The translations under genes and the position numbers were made by a program. Shown piece by piece: positions 25,502 to 36,071 of a stretch of 53,797 bases of DNA. Source of the stretch: Rhizophagus sp. LPA8_4_AMF (taxonomy: Eukaryota > Glomeromycota > Glomeromycetes > Glomerales > Glomeraceae); contig JADRCO010000105.1 in the NCBI GenBank assembly GCA_021464525.1, positions 1-53,797 on the forward strand, given 5' to 3'. How positions within the stretch are numbered: position 1 is the stretch's first letter; each line of letters begins with the position of its first letter. The notes beneath the pieces were generated by a model. The model made no database searches. It was given only the letters and a program-made list of their open reading frames with translations, and was not told the origin of the DNA.

Positions 25502-27734
25502 ATGAGATTGAGATCTCTATGTCTCATGATTTTAATAATAGTTTCATTATTGGTAGGCGATAACGGTTAGTGTTTAATCAATTAGGTTTAATATTTGAAG
25601 TAATTATTAAAAGTTTCATTAATTGTTATCTACTTTTTGTTATATAGACTTTGTGAACGCACATTTTTATAAAAGAATAATACGCTCTCGAGCAAGACCG
25701 AGCTTAGAAAAAATTCATAGTTTATCTCACGTGATAAAACTTCAGTCCAGACAAGAAGTTAATGTCGCTGGTAAGTAATAATAATAATAATAATAATAAA
25801 ATTAATCATTTTCATAAACAAGAATCTAATTATATATTGATTAATTTTAACAAACAAAGCTAAAGTTGATGTCGACCCTACAACCTCAGAAAAGAAAGGT
25901 AATATATATATACATACATATAATTATATACATTATATACTTAATTATAGTCTTTTCTTTTTTTATAATAATTAATTAATTATTATTATTATTATTATTT
26001 TAAAATTATAAAGAACCCGCTACTACAAGTTCTAAAGAAGAATCACCAACTCCGACATCAAAAGAAACAGATAAAACTACAAGCTCGACTGGCTCGAGTT
26101 CGAAAGCTACAGATACGCCAGAAGCCACAAATAAGTCAACGTCCACAGATGAGTCAGAAGCCACCACAGATAAATCATCGTCTGAAGACACATCGGATAC
26201 TTCATCGGATACTTCAAAGTCCGCAAATACGTCAACACCAACGCCCACAAATACGCCAAATTCATCGGCTACACCAGAACCAACAGATTCAAATTCAGTA
26301 TCCGCAGATTCAATACCTGAAGATTCAACATCTAAAGATTCGCCAACACCCACAGATTCAGCATCCACGGCATCAGCACCCACAGATTCACCATCCACAG
26401 ATCCAACACCTACAGACTCAACACCTACAAATTCAACACCCACAGAAACGCCATTACCAACAGATATAGAAATTGGGGTACCAGGGATACCAGTGGTACC
26501 AGGGGTATCAACAAATGGATCAACAACTACTGATGATATAGTCACAATTAAAGTTGAAAAACCAACTATAATAACTATACCATCTACAACGATTAGTATA
26601 ACATCAATAACGCCTAAATTACCTCAATTACCTATTCCAACCGATGTAACATCTGTTCCTACACCAACACGCGTAGTCGTTCCTCCAATTTCACCTAATC
26701 TACCTGCAATTCCACAACCATCAGATGTACCAATTATACCACCCGATGTACCAGTACCTGTACCAGGAGCTGATGAGCCTGCTGCACCAGGGGGCAAAGA
26801 ACCAGATCCAGAAGCCGAAGTACCAGATGCACCAGCAGGAGGAAAAGAACCGGGAGCCGAAGAACCAGATGCACCAGCAGGAGGAGCCAAAGAACCAGAT
26901 GCACCAGCAGGAGGAGCCAAAGAACCAGATGCGCCAGCAGGAGGAGCCAAAGAACCAGATGCGCCAGCACCAGGAGCCAAAGAACCAGATGCACCAGCAG
27001 GTGGAAAAGAACCCGCTGCACAAGAAGGTAAAGGGCCCACTGCACAAGGAGGAAAAGTACCTGATGGCGGTAAAGCACCTGAAATTCCACCTGCCGGTGG
27101 TGTACCAGGAGGACCAGCACCCGCTCCAGGAGAAGTACCCGCTCCAGGAATACCAGGAGGACCACCTGCACCAGGGATACCGGGACCGGGTGGTGCACCT
27201 GCACCAGGAATACCGGGACCGGGTGGTGCACCTGCACCAGGAATACCAGGAAGCACAGGAGGTCCGGGAGAATCTGGAGAATCTGGCAAACCAAGACCAA
27301 CAGATGGAACGGATAGCTCAGATAAGAATGGTTCAAAAGATTCGGACAAATATGCCGAACATACATACACGGCAAATAGTGATGTATTAGGACCAGCAAT
27401 TGGAGGTGCTGTAGTGGGTGCGGCAGCAATTGGAATGATAGCATTAATAATTGTGAGAAAGAAAACTAGGGTATGTGCGACTAAAGGTATTCCATTGTCA
27501 GATAGTGATTCAATGGAATATGGTCACGCATACGATAGTTACCCTGTGACTCCTCCAGGAGCTTATATACGACAACGAACAAGTAGAGGTTCATCTGTTG
27601 CATCATCCTTATCATCATCATCAATGAGATTTATTTCTAGCATCAAAAATTCTGTTTCTAACATACTTCCGATACCACATGATTCTGCCAATCTTACTGG
27701 TCAAAGCAAATTTGTTGAACAGTTGCAATTTTGA
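25502..27734 (+). CDS. Mucin-like single-pass surface protein, 4 exons
   Basis: Exons 25502-25565, 25648-25770, 25860-25898 and 26014-27734 join in frame to 648 residues. An N-terminal signal peptide (RLRSLCLMILIIVSLLV) is followed by a basic stretch (FYKRIIRSRARPS). Next comes a Ser/Thr/Pro-rich mucin-like region, residues about 70-260, likely heavily O-glycosylated. Then follow five AKEPDAPAGG-type decapeptides and collagen-like PAPGIPGPGGA repeats. Residues 537-556 (AIGGAVVGAAAIGMIALIIV) form one membrane helix with small-residue packing motifs. They are followed by RKK and a cytoplasmic tail of about 90 residues, rich in Ser. The layout is that of fungal cell-surface sensors (Msb2/Mid2-like) or a secreted wall protein with an anchor; no named domain was recognised. 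G+C is far above the surroundings because of Pro/Gly/Ala codons. Confidence 0.85.
26856..27005 (+). repeat. Five 30-bp coding repeats in the mucin-like gene
   Basis: Units start at 26856, 26886, 26916, 26946 and 26976, each encoding A(K/E)EPDAPAGG or a close variant. A diverged unit precedes them, and GKEPAAQEGK-type variants follow. The near identity at third codon positions suggests recent expansion, so the copy number may vary between strains. Confidence 0.85.
27195..27260 (+). repeat. Two 33-bp collagen-like coding repeats
   Basis: Two near-identical 33-bp units encode PAPGIPGPGG-A. A shorter relative, PAPGIPGGP, lies just upstream. They sit in the same exon as the decapeptide repeats, between these and the membrane segment. 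Confidence 0.75.
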
Positions 27735-29606
27735 AAAATAACTTTTATTTGTAATTTAGTAAATTATTTGTTTATTTATAATTTTTTTTTTTTTTTTTGT
27801 ATATTAATACATAATCACTACATAAAATTCATACAAATCCTAGATAAATTTTAGTTAGAAATAAAAAGTACTGTAATGGTAGTTTTAGCATTAAACAACA
27901 GAATTAGGGAAGGAAAATTATTCAGTTAATAAATTAATATAATAATAATAATGACAACAATAATAAATAATAATTAATAGTGTTTTGTATTGTAAAAAAC
28001 ACAATTTGTACAACAAAAACTCACATTCAATACTTCATTAATAATAAATCGATAGATTGTAAAATTTTTTTTTTTTTAAAAATTTATATTCTTTTTTATT
28101 GTAGCTGTTACCATGGTCAATAATTAATATAATGTCATTTAATTTTCACCATTTTTTTATTATTCTGTCATTAATTAAATTCAGCATAGCAAGTTTTACT
28201 GGAGTTTCTAAATCATATATATTTTCCGAACATTGAAGATCTAAACATAAAGTGGAAGATTAACGTACGGAAATTATTATCTTAAAAGATAAAAAGAAAA
28301 AAAATTTGAATTACATACATAAATATATTATAATAAAATTTCTCGTGAAAAAATTAATAAACTTGGTGTAAATCAATAAACTCATCTTTATTACAAATTA
28401 TTGAAATTAATCAACTAAAGTGAATACATGTCATTATCAATATAGTAAAATTCATTTAATAAATTTACTTAATGTTACGTTTGTATTATAAAATTTTACC
28501 ATCAGATGTAATGACAAATCTAATATTAAACGCAATTTCATTCCCGATAATTTTATTGTTGTTTTTAACTTATAAAAATATATCTCGCTATTATGTTAAT
28601 ATCGCATTGGCAATTAATTTAAAATACGTATTAACCACTAAAAGACCCCCGTTTTGGCGTACACCCTTATAATATACCCGGGTAGAAGATGATTTTTAAT
28701 TCTGGTAAATTAGGCCAATTATGGCCGATTTTTCCATGTTCCATTCAGGTACGATTCGAATTTTTAAATAGAGTATGCTTTGTACCCGGGGTACCTTAGT
28801 CAGTGCTATACGATAACACTTAAATTAGTTCATTTTATTTTATATTAAATATAGTATTATCCTACTTTGACTATAATTTACTCATATTTTGTTAGGTAAT
28901 ACCTCAAATAATCATTTTTGATTGATCTAAAAAAAGCGAAATAAATAAATTTAGATATGTTATATTTCGTTTCGTCAAAACGGATTCATCTTTAAAAAGA
29001 TCACAAGAACATCCTTTTCTACTGTAGGATATTCTGCATTTATTGGTTCTCATGCCGCAAAATAGCATGTTCCTGAACCAAATGATTGAGATTTGTGATA
29101 ACTACATAACTGATTCATTATTCAAGTGTTGGAATAAACTAATGGTGTATGTATTGATGAAATACCATCTTGCTTAGTTCTCAAGGAAATAAAGCTGAAT
29201 GAAAACTAAATGAAGAATTTAAAGGAACGGAGAAGCAATGTGCAAAAACACATTATTGATAATCCTGGAAAACTAAATTTTGAGCAAGTTAGAAACCTTT
29301 AGCTAAGTACGCATTTAGAATTTGTGAATTGGTGCACATGATCGTGACTCGTGATCAACCAATAAGATTTTGACTGGACATCAACTTCCATATTTATTAG
29401 AGCCTACTAAAGTTTGAATGCTATTAATAGTAACTTTTTTCACAAGGCTTTTTGAAGGATACGACCAATTTCTGACTAATCCGAAAGGTGTGAAGCGGTG
29501 TAGAAGAAGCACTTCTGATAATCCATTAAGAAGGCGGAAACGGAAAACATTTTATTTCCAATTCCATTTTTGAGTAGTGTCAATCTGGTGATCAGAACCC
29601 AATTTC
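27735..29606. other. Intergenic region, possible decayed coding sequence
   Basis: The part from 27735 to 28640 is plain AT-rich spacer. At 28650-28805 there are inverted phrases, tacccgggtag and gtacccggggta, which weakly resemble the ends of the element at 43702. At 28960-29580 the plus strand has protein-like stretches (FEGYDQFLTNPKGVKRC then SDNPLRRRKRKTFYF) with many stops; the family is unknown. Confidence 0.35.
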
Positions 29607-32469
29607 ACTAATTTGCGCCCCAGGCTCCGATTGGTTAATTGTGATTTCGATACTATTTTGGTTTTTGGTTGGTTAACATTGATCACGTGTAAATCAGGCA
29701 ACCTATAAAAATTTCTGCGTCAAATTCCCTGATCCTAACATATGTCAATTTTGACCATTAGAAGTTTACCGCCAAATTACTACTGTAATTCGGGCCATAA
29801 AACTTAATTATAATAAGACAAATAATAATGAATTATTAAATGTAATAAATTTTATTAAATAAAAGACATTGAAATAATAATTTAATTACGAGTAATAAAA
29901 CTAAAATTGAATCTGTTTTTTAAATTTTACATTTGATGCAAGTTTTGAGTTGTCCAGTTTATCATTACTATCAATTTGCGGAATACTTTCAAGCCTGGCA
30001 ATTCTTGCTCTTTCTGTTTGGGCAGCTTGTTTGAAAGATTCTCGCAAACATCAAATATCTTTTCCCTTTTTGCTTTTCCATTCCTCAGTAATTGTAGCAA
30101 GAAATTCTTGCAATTTTACAATTTCAATTTTTCCATCATCCATTTCAGAATTTTCTTGATTTATATTGTTATCAGAAATATTGAAAGAATTGGCAGTTTC
30201 TGTTACAGATTTTGAGGATAATTGTTGATTCTCAGTATCATTATCATGGATGTGGACTTGAGATAATATAGCAAAAATATGTTTGCATGGTAACTGTCGT
30301 GTTTTAAAATCATGACAAGTGCAAACATATAAAGAGATATCCAATTCATTATTATTGTCTACAGAATCCTGTTTTTGGACGGAATATACAATATCATCAT
30401 TCGCCATAGAACGTATAATCCAAACATCTGGCTGGATATTATATATATATTTTTGATTTATATGTTTTGATCCTACAATCCCACAGATACGCTGTTACCA
30501 TTGTCGTGGATTCATTTGACTAATTTTTAATTCACTTAAAAAGTTTGAAAAATCTAAATCTCAAAGTACAATCTCAACAAGAAGATATACTTCACCATCA
30601 AGTTGACGTCCTGGATGGCCTTTCATATATGTATATTTCAGCTTATGGTGGAATGCTTTAATCAAATTGTTTGTATCCATCATATCTCTGAACATTCTCC
30701 TAGCACACACCATCCACATTTCATATTTCGGTTTCCACCAGCGTTCAAAATAATCAGCAAATACTTTTGCTGATTCAACACCCATTTCTCACCATTTATT
30801 AATTGCTTGTATAATCTGTTCTTGTGCTTCTGAGTCATCCCATCCTTCTGTCTTTATTAGCCGCCAAAGATCATTCCAAATGATTAATTTATGAGATACA
30901 TCCTTTTTATAATTCAATTTTCTGCGCCAAGAACGTAATACATGAAAATGGCACAAAAATACTGAACTGTCTGGAAAACTTTCTTTAACAGCTTTTATTT
31001 CTTCACCTGCATCATCAATCATGAAAATATCCGGATTCCATTTCTCATGCTCATGTTTCAAATAATTTAACCATCTCTTTAATGTATTTGATCGTTTAAA
31101 TTCACTTATTAAAAATGCGATTGGATATCCACTTCCTGTCACTGAATGGTACATAATAAGCATAAAAAGATGATAACCATGTTGATTCATCCCATGTGTG
31201 CCATCCAAACACAATACTCTTGAGGATTTAATAAGTTCCTTTTGGTTTTTTGTTTGAAATGCAAATATGAAGCCAATATCATTCATTTCATTATGACATT
31301 CAAATAAGCAATGCCCACCAGCACTGATTAACTTTTCCTGTCAGCTTTGCAAAGAATTAAATTCATCTTTATCAAGATAAGCAAATGATTTCATTGTATT
31401 ATATACAATTGCATATATATCATCTCGTGTTATTAAAGAATCTCTTAGCATTTGAATATCTTGCAATTGCGAATGGTCATCAATAGATTTTACCTGATCC
31501 TGAAGTTCAATTGCTCTAAATCACAAAAGTCTTTGTATACTAACATTATCAAGCCCTTCAAGTACATGCTGTTGAATAAATATCAGATATTTTCAGAAAG
31601 ACGCAATGAACATAAATCTGATAAATGACCAGGAGAATGGTTGGTGTGTTTATAATAATGCTGTAAGCTTACTGTTGATGAATTAATAGGAAGTGCGACA
31701 TGGATATAGCTTTTACAACCACATTTTTTTGATTCCTTTTGGGCTAATCGTGTCTTTTTGTTTGGATTTTTTCCAGCAATACTGTCATATTTACCATAAC
31801 GGTGACAGTACCATCACTCAGTCCATTGATTTTTTCCTAGCACCACCTAATTGGTTTCGATGGTCATGACGAATGTAACTGAGACCTGCCTTTCAAGACC
31901 TTTGATCCACTTTATATATTCTTCTACTGGAAGTGAATAAGTTTTAAATCTTTTGCTTTCTGATATCGTATCATCACCCTCAACTTCTTCCCATGTATGA
32001 TCAACACCATTTGTCGCATCCAGGATGGAATCAAGCATATTGTCAATATCACTGTCACTTATATCCATATTTACTTCATCGTTTTCTTCATCAATGTCAA
32101 AAATTGCATTAATATCGGGAGGTATTGACATAGTGATAGTGAATAAGAAAGTTTCGATAATCACGTGACAAACCGTTAAAAAAAAAATTTTTCAAAGACA
32201 AGACAATTAATAAATTAATATCGTTTTTGCAAGGTATAAAAAAATTCTTTTTGCTTTATTTAATAAATTTATTTTATAGAAAGAGAGCGATTATAATTTA
32301 AGCTTTCTAATCAATAATTAATCAATTAGTAGTCAATTCACGCGACGCGTCACAGGACGGAAATTTGACGCGGAAATTTTGATGAGTAGGGCGATTGACA
32401 CGTGATCGACATTAACCAATAAAAAATTGAAATACGATTAACCAATCGGAACCTGGGGCGTAAATTAGT
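29607..32469 (-). mobile_element. Mutator-like (MULE) DNA transposon, about 2.86 kb
   Basis: Terminal inverted repeats of about 120 bp lie at 29607-29735 and 32352-32469, starting actaattt(g/a)cgccccagg on each inward strand and about 80% alike. Both arms hold CCAAT-type and CACGTG sites. Between them, on the minus strand, lies a MULE transposase with catalytic and SWIM parts in the correct order. I see no clear 9-11-bp target duplication. The long arms, the transposase type and the size fit a MULE. The diverged arms and stops in the frame mean it is no longer self-mobile. Confidence 0.85.
30051..32164 (-). pseudogene. Broken MULE transposase with SWIM zinc finger
   Basis: Read on the minus strand. 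The start at 32164 gives an acidic N-terminal part. At about 31830-31600 comes a zinc-finger-like region (CHRYGKYDSIAGKNPNKK and KKCGCKSYIHVALP). The MULE catalytic domain at 31290-30789 has LCLDGTHGMNQHGYHL, FMIDDAGEEIKAVKESFPD and FLCHFHVLRSW; the D...D spacing and the C.H block match PF10551-type transposases. DTNNLIKAFHHKLKY follows. A SWIM finger (CTCHDF..RQLPCKHIF) lies near 30330-30275. Several in-frame stops occur, for example after FNSLQS near 31340 and just before the catalytic-to-SWIM linker at 30786, so the protein cannot be made whole. Confidence 0.85.
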
Positions 32470-32538
32470 AAACCCCACAAGATTCATATCCCGACGTTCG
32501 TGATCACAGTGGCAATCGTAACTTTTTAAGTTCCATTC

Positions 32539-32632
32539 TATAAATAGCTCCCATATGATGATTGTCAAGTCAATGTTAATTAGAGGTATATATCCTTATC
32601 CTTTTCCTTTTTTTTTTTAAAAAAAAAAAAAA
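32539..32632 (+). promoter_or_regulatory. P450 core promoter: TATAAATA and T/A palindrome at the ATG
   Basis: TATAAATA at 32539-32546 lies about 90 bp before the start codon and just 70 bp beyond the MULE end. A run of 11 T (32608-32618) followed by 14 A (32619-32632) ends on the A of the ATG. The MULE arm supplies CCAAT and CACGTG motifs immediately upstream, so it may act as the upstream regulatory region. That role is inference. Confidence 0.55.
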
Positions 32633-34337
32633 TGATAAACGAAATTTCCTCTTCGTTTAAAACTTCAGATATATTTTCTCTTTTGATAATTTTTATAATC
32701 TTATATGTAACTCAATTCTATTATAAATATTTCACTCGTCCAAATCCTTTACCTGGTCCATTTCCAATTCCTATTCTTGGTAATGTTCATCAAAAATTTG
32801 GATATGAAATTAATGATTGGTTTATGTTATTACATAAAAAATATGGTGATATGTTCGAAATAGCGTTAGCAAATCAACGTTTTATCGTATTATGTAGGCC
32901 GGATTTAATTGAAAATATGATTGTACCTTCAACGAAATCTAAATATACTTTTAGATTTATTATTACCGAAGATTTGAAAGAATATTTTAAGTCAAGTGGT
33001 TTAGGAATAATTAGCAATGAAATATATGAATCTTGGAAATATAATCGACAACTTTTTATTCAATCTATGTCGACTTCAAATTTTAATAATCAAGCTATTG
33101 AATGGACGATTGAATTATGGGAACAAATGGAATCTTATTGGAATAATCTTGGAGAAGATTATGAATTAAATCTTACAAAATGGATGCGAAGATTTACTAA
33201 TGATATTATTCTTAAAATTGCGACTGGAATAAAAAATGATTCCGTTCTTTCTTATTATAATACTCTTATTAAAAATAATAATCGTAATATAAATGAAAAA
33301 GAAAAAATGAAAATTGAAGAATCTGAAAATTTTATTCGATCAATCGAAATTTTTCTGGAAGGAACGATGGTTTTTTTTGTTTTTAATAAATTTATTCGTC
33401 GTTATGTTCCATTTATTCGTGGAAGTGTGAAAAGGTTATTAAAAAATAGGGATTACCTGTATGATAAAATACATAATATTATTAAAAAAAGAAGAACTGA
33501 AATTGATAATACACCATTAGATCAACCACTTCGTCATGATATGTTGACGTCTCATATAACTATAAATACTTCACGTCATCTTGATGTCGTAAGGCATGCC
33601 GATGATGTTTTAAGACCAATGACAGACAAAGAAATTTTTGCTAATATATTCGATTCCATGCTTGGAGGAACTGATACTGTAAGCATGAAATTATTTTTTT
33701 ATTTATTTTTGCAATCTATTTCAAAAATTAATATTTTTTTTTTTTTTAGACAGCGAATTTGTTTTGCTTTATCGTATATTATCTTGGACATTATCCCGAA
33801 GTGAAGCAAAAATTGCAACAAGAATTGGAAACAGTTTTTGGTAAAAATTTAACAAATCCTGTAACATCCAAAGGTCTTGATGAATTACGATATTGTGATG
33901 CAGTTATAAAAGAAGTATATCGTCATATTCCTATATTTTTTACAGTAGGCCGTGTAAATGTTGAAAATGATAGTTTTGGAGGATACAATTGGCCGAAAAG
34001 AACTTCATTTCTAATGCTTTTTTCTGCAATGATGATGCGTAAGGATTATTGGACTGATCCTGAAAAATTTGACCCTGATAGATTTTATAATATTGAAGGT
34101 GATAAATATTTACTTGAAAAAAACCACGTTAAGAATTCTTTCTTTATGTGGGGAGGTGGAACTAGAATCTGCCCGGGAAGAAAATTGGCAATGATAGAAT
34201 TAAAGTGCTTATTGACCTTAATTTATAGAAAATATAATATTGAAATGGCGGATATGAACGAACCTCTTAAATATAAATCTGATATTATAACGATTAGTGG
34301 AGAATTAATAATTAAGGTTAAACCAAGAAATTCTTAA
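32632..34337 (+). CDS. Cytochrome P450 monooxygenase, 2 exons
   Basis: Exons 32632-33678 and 33750-34337 join in phase to 544 residues, normal for a microsomal P450. An N-terminal anchor (residues about 14-30, IFSLLIIFIILYV) is followed by a proline hinge (PNPLPGPFPIPILGN). The I-helix oxygen-binding motif GGTDTT (345-350) is split by the 71-bp intron. The K-helix ExxR is E404-V-Y-R407, followed by PEKFDPDRF. The heme loop is WGGGTRICPG with the cysteine ligand at 490; the usual first Phe of FxxGxRxCxG is Trp here. All catalytic signatures are present, so it is probably active in the ER membrane with an NADPH-P450 reductase. The substrate cannot be told. Glomeromycotina-specific families are likely; I assign no CYP number. 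Confidence 0.92.
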
Positions 34338-34436
34338 AATCTAAAGATTTTTTTAGTGTTTTAATCTATAGTATTCATTAACCTTTAAAATTCGAGTATG
34401 TATGCGCTAAAGACTTATAAAATAAATTGAACGTTA

Positions 34437-34658
34437 GGCCGGACAAACTCGATTTTTCGGTTCTTGTCACCCGGCCGGGTCACTTTTTATAAACTTCGAA
34501 AAAAATTTTTATATGTTTTTTACTATAAAATTGACCGGGTGGACTTTTTTAAAAAATTGAAAATTTTTTATTATAAAAAATAAAAATAAAATCTGGGACC
34601 CCGGGTCGATTTTAAATTTCAATGTTACGAGAACCGAAAAACTCGAGTTTGTCCGGCC
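34437..34658. repeat. Tourist-like MITE with TTA target duplication
   Basis: The ends ggccggacaaactcga and its complement tcgagtttgtccggcc form near-perfect inverted repeats of about 28 bp (34437-34463 and 34631-34658). TTA stands directly outside each end (34434-34436 and 34659-34661). A 3-bp TTA/TAA duplication is the mark of PIF/Harbinger-derived MITEs. The element is 222 bp, has no coding sequence, and lies 100 bp beyond the P450 stop. Confidence 0.75.
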
Positions 34659-34948
34659 TTATAATTAATAAAAAAAATAACATTAAGTATAGGCAAATAT
34701 CTAATGTCTTTTATGTATTTTAGGTAAAAGTGTCATTAAATAAATTTTTTTTTTTTTTTGATAAATCAGATAGAGTTGAGTAATTTATTAATTTATTGTT
34801 TTCAAATTTGCAATTAAATTTTAAATATAGGTTCTTAATTCTCCCCTTAATACATCATTTGCTGGATTCTTCGTTTATATTATGTATTTTTAATGGAATA
34901 TATATCATAAAGCCATTCAGCTATTTAGATTACTGTCATAAATCGCTG

Positions 34949-35095
34949 TTGTAGACCAAACGTGCATTCGTCCCAAACCTGCACATCGGCCTAAATTAGA
35001 AGCCCATTTTAATAATGCCTTAAGACTGTACCAGCGACGATCTTCTAATTTAGGCCGATGTGCAGGTTTGGGACAAATGCACGTTTGGTCTACAA
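34949..35095. repeat. Near-perfect 54-bp-arm hairpin
   Basis: The arm 34949-35002 is the reverse complement of 35042-35095 with a single mismatch, separated by a 39-bp loop. The arms hold ctaatttaggccgatgtgc and aggtttggga. Weak pairing continues outward for about 10 bp. Its perfection sets it apart from the other foldbacks here. It is either a young MITE or an inverted repeat under selection or gene conversion; if transcribed, it would give a long dsRNA stem. Confidence 0.85.
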
Positions 35096-35429
35096 TATCG
35101 CCGATAGCATTTCGGAACGATCAAAAATAGAATAGACTCGTTAGCTATTTCTACGAAACTCCACGGGAGAAAATATACTGCTTACAATTTTTATTAGTAA
35201 GGTCTGGAACATTCGGGGAAAGACTAATAAAATATTTTACTTTAAAATTTTATTAGTAGAAACCTATTATACATGATGACGCTCTATATACTGCTACATA
35301 TTACTACTCTATCTACTCCATATATTTTAACTTATTTTTTGTATAGGTGACAGGGATCAGGGTTCCCCCTCAGCCCTCCTTCGTCTGTATTCTAAGATCC
35401 CATATGCTTACGCATAATATTTTTTCCTA

Positions 35430-35871
35430 ATATCACTGGTAATCATCCAATTCTAATATAATATCTTTCTTACATTCTTCTAATCGCTCCTTAGACATTT
35501 CAAATTTTTGTTGTAAATGAAGGATAAGGGTCTCTATGTCAAATTTGTTTTTGATAAGAAACGGTTCATTTAGATTCAACTCTGGCAAGCGGGATTCAGT
35601 TTAGACACTTGCCTTAGCTGAAGTCAAGGTGTTCGCTTTCGCCTCCGATGCATTAGTCTTCTGGTCATCACCTTCAGGACCATCAAATTCCGTATTGGGT
35701 TTCGGTGAAGTGATCTATAATCGGTTGAATCTGAGATTTAGTAAATTTTAAAATAGTATCGGCACTATATTTTTGTTCGAATAAATTATCAATCCTCAAA
35801 GTTTTCTGTGTTTGCTTACATAAAGTTTTATTGTTAAGTAGTCGGTATGATACACGTCGATCAAACATCAT
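35430..35871 (-). pseudogene. Interrupted coding sequence, family unknown
   Basis: The minus strand reads MMFDRRVSYRLLNNKTL from 35871, continues in another frame with TEFDGPEGDDQKTNASEAK, and then reads LNLNEPFLIKNKFDIETLIL and MSKERLEECKKDIILEL near 35560-35440. The composition is clearly that of a protein with a helical, charged C-terminal part. It is broken by a few interruptions. It may be the downstream part of the frame at 36072-36881, from which it is separated by about 200 bp. No family was recognised. Confidence 0.4.
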
Positions 35872-36071
35872 GCTAAATTTTTATTTATCATCAGTTAGTA
35901 AACTTATAACTTTATTATTTTCAAGAATTTCGCAAATAATGTAAAAGCAAAATTGTAATTTTGTTTGCAATTTCGTATTTATTAAATTCTATCTTTCATC
36001 AGAAATAAAATAAATCAAATGAAAAAAAAATACTCGCAAGTGTAAATATTACAATTAGATTATTCTTTGTA

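Noticed and set aside
25235-25505. Hydrophobic Ser/Phe/Leu-rich frames before the mucin-like gene
   Set aside because: They are translations of the CT-rich tract that precedes the real start at 25502.
26006-27444. Several long open frames on the minus strand and in other plus frames across the mucin-like gene
   Set aside because: They are by-products of the Pro/Gly/Ala- and Ser/Thr-rich repeats. The spliced plus-strand frame has a signal peptide, in-phase introns and a membrane helix, while the others are low complexity and lack these.
28472-28672. Hydrophobic 66-residue frame
   Set aside because: AT-rich composition alone explains the Leu/Ile/Asn content; no family, promoter or neighbour supports it.
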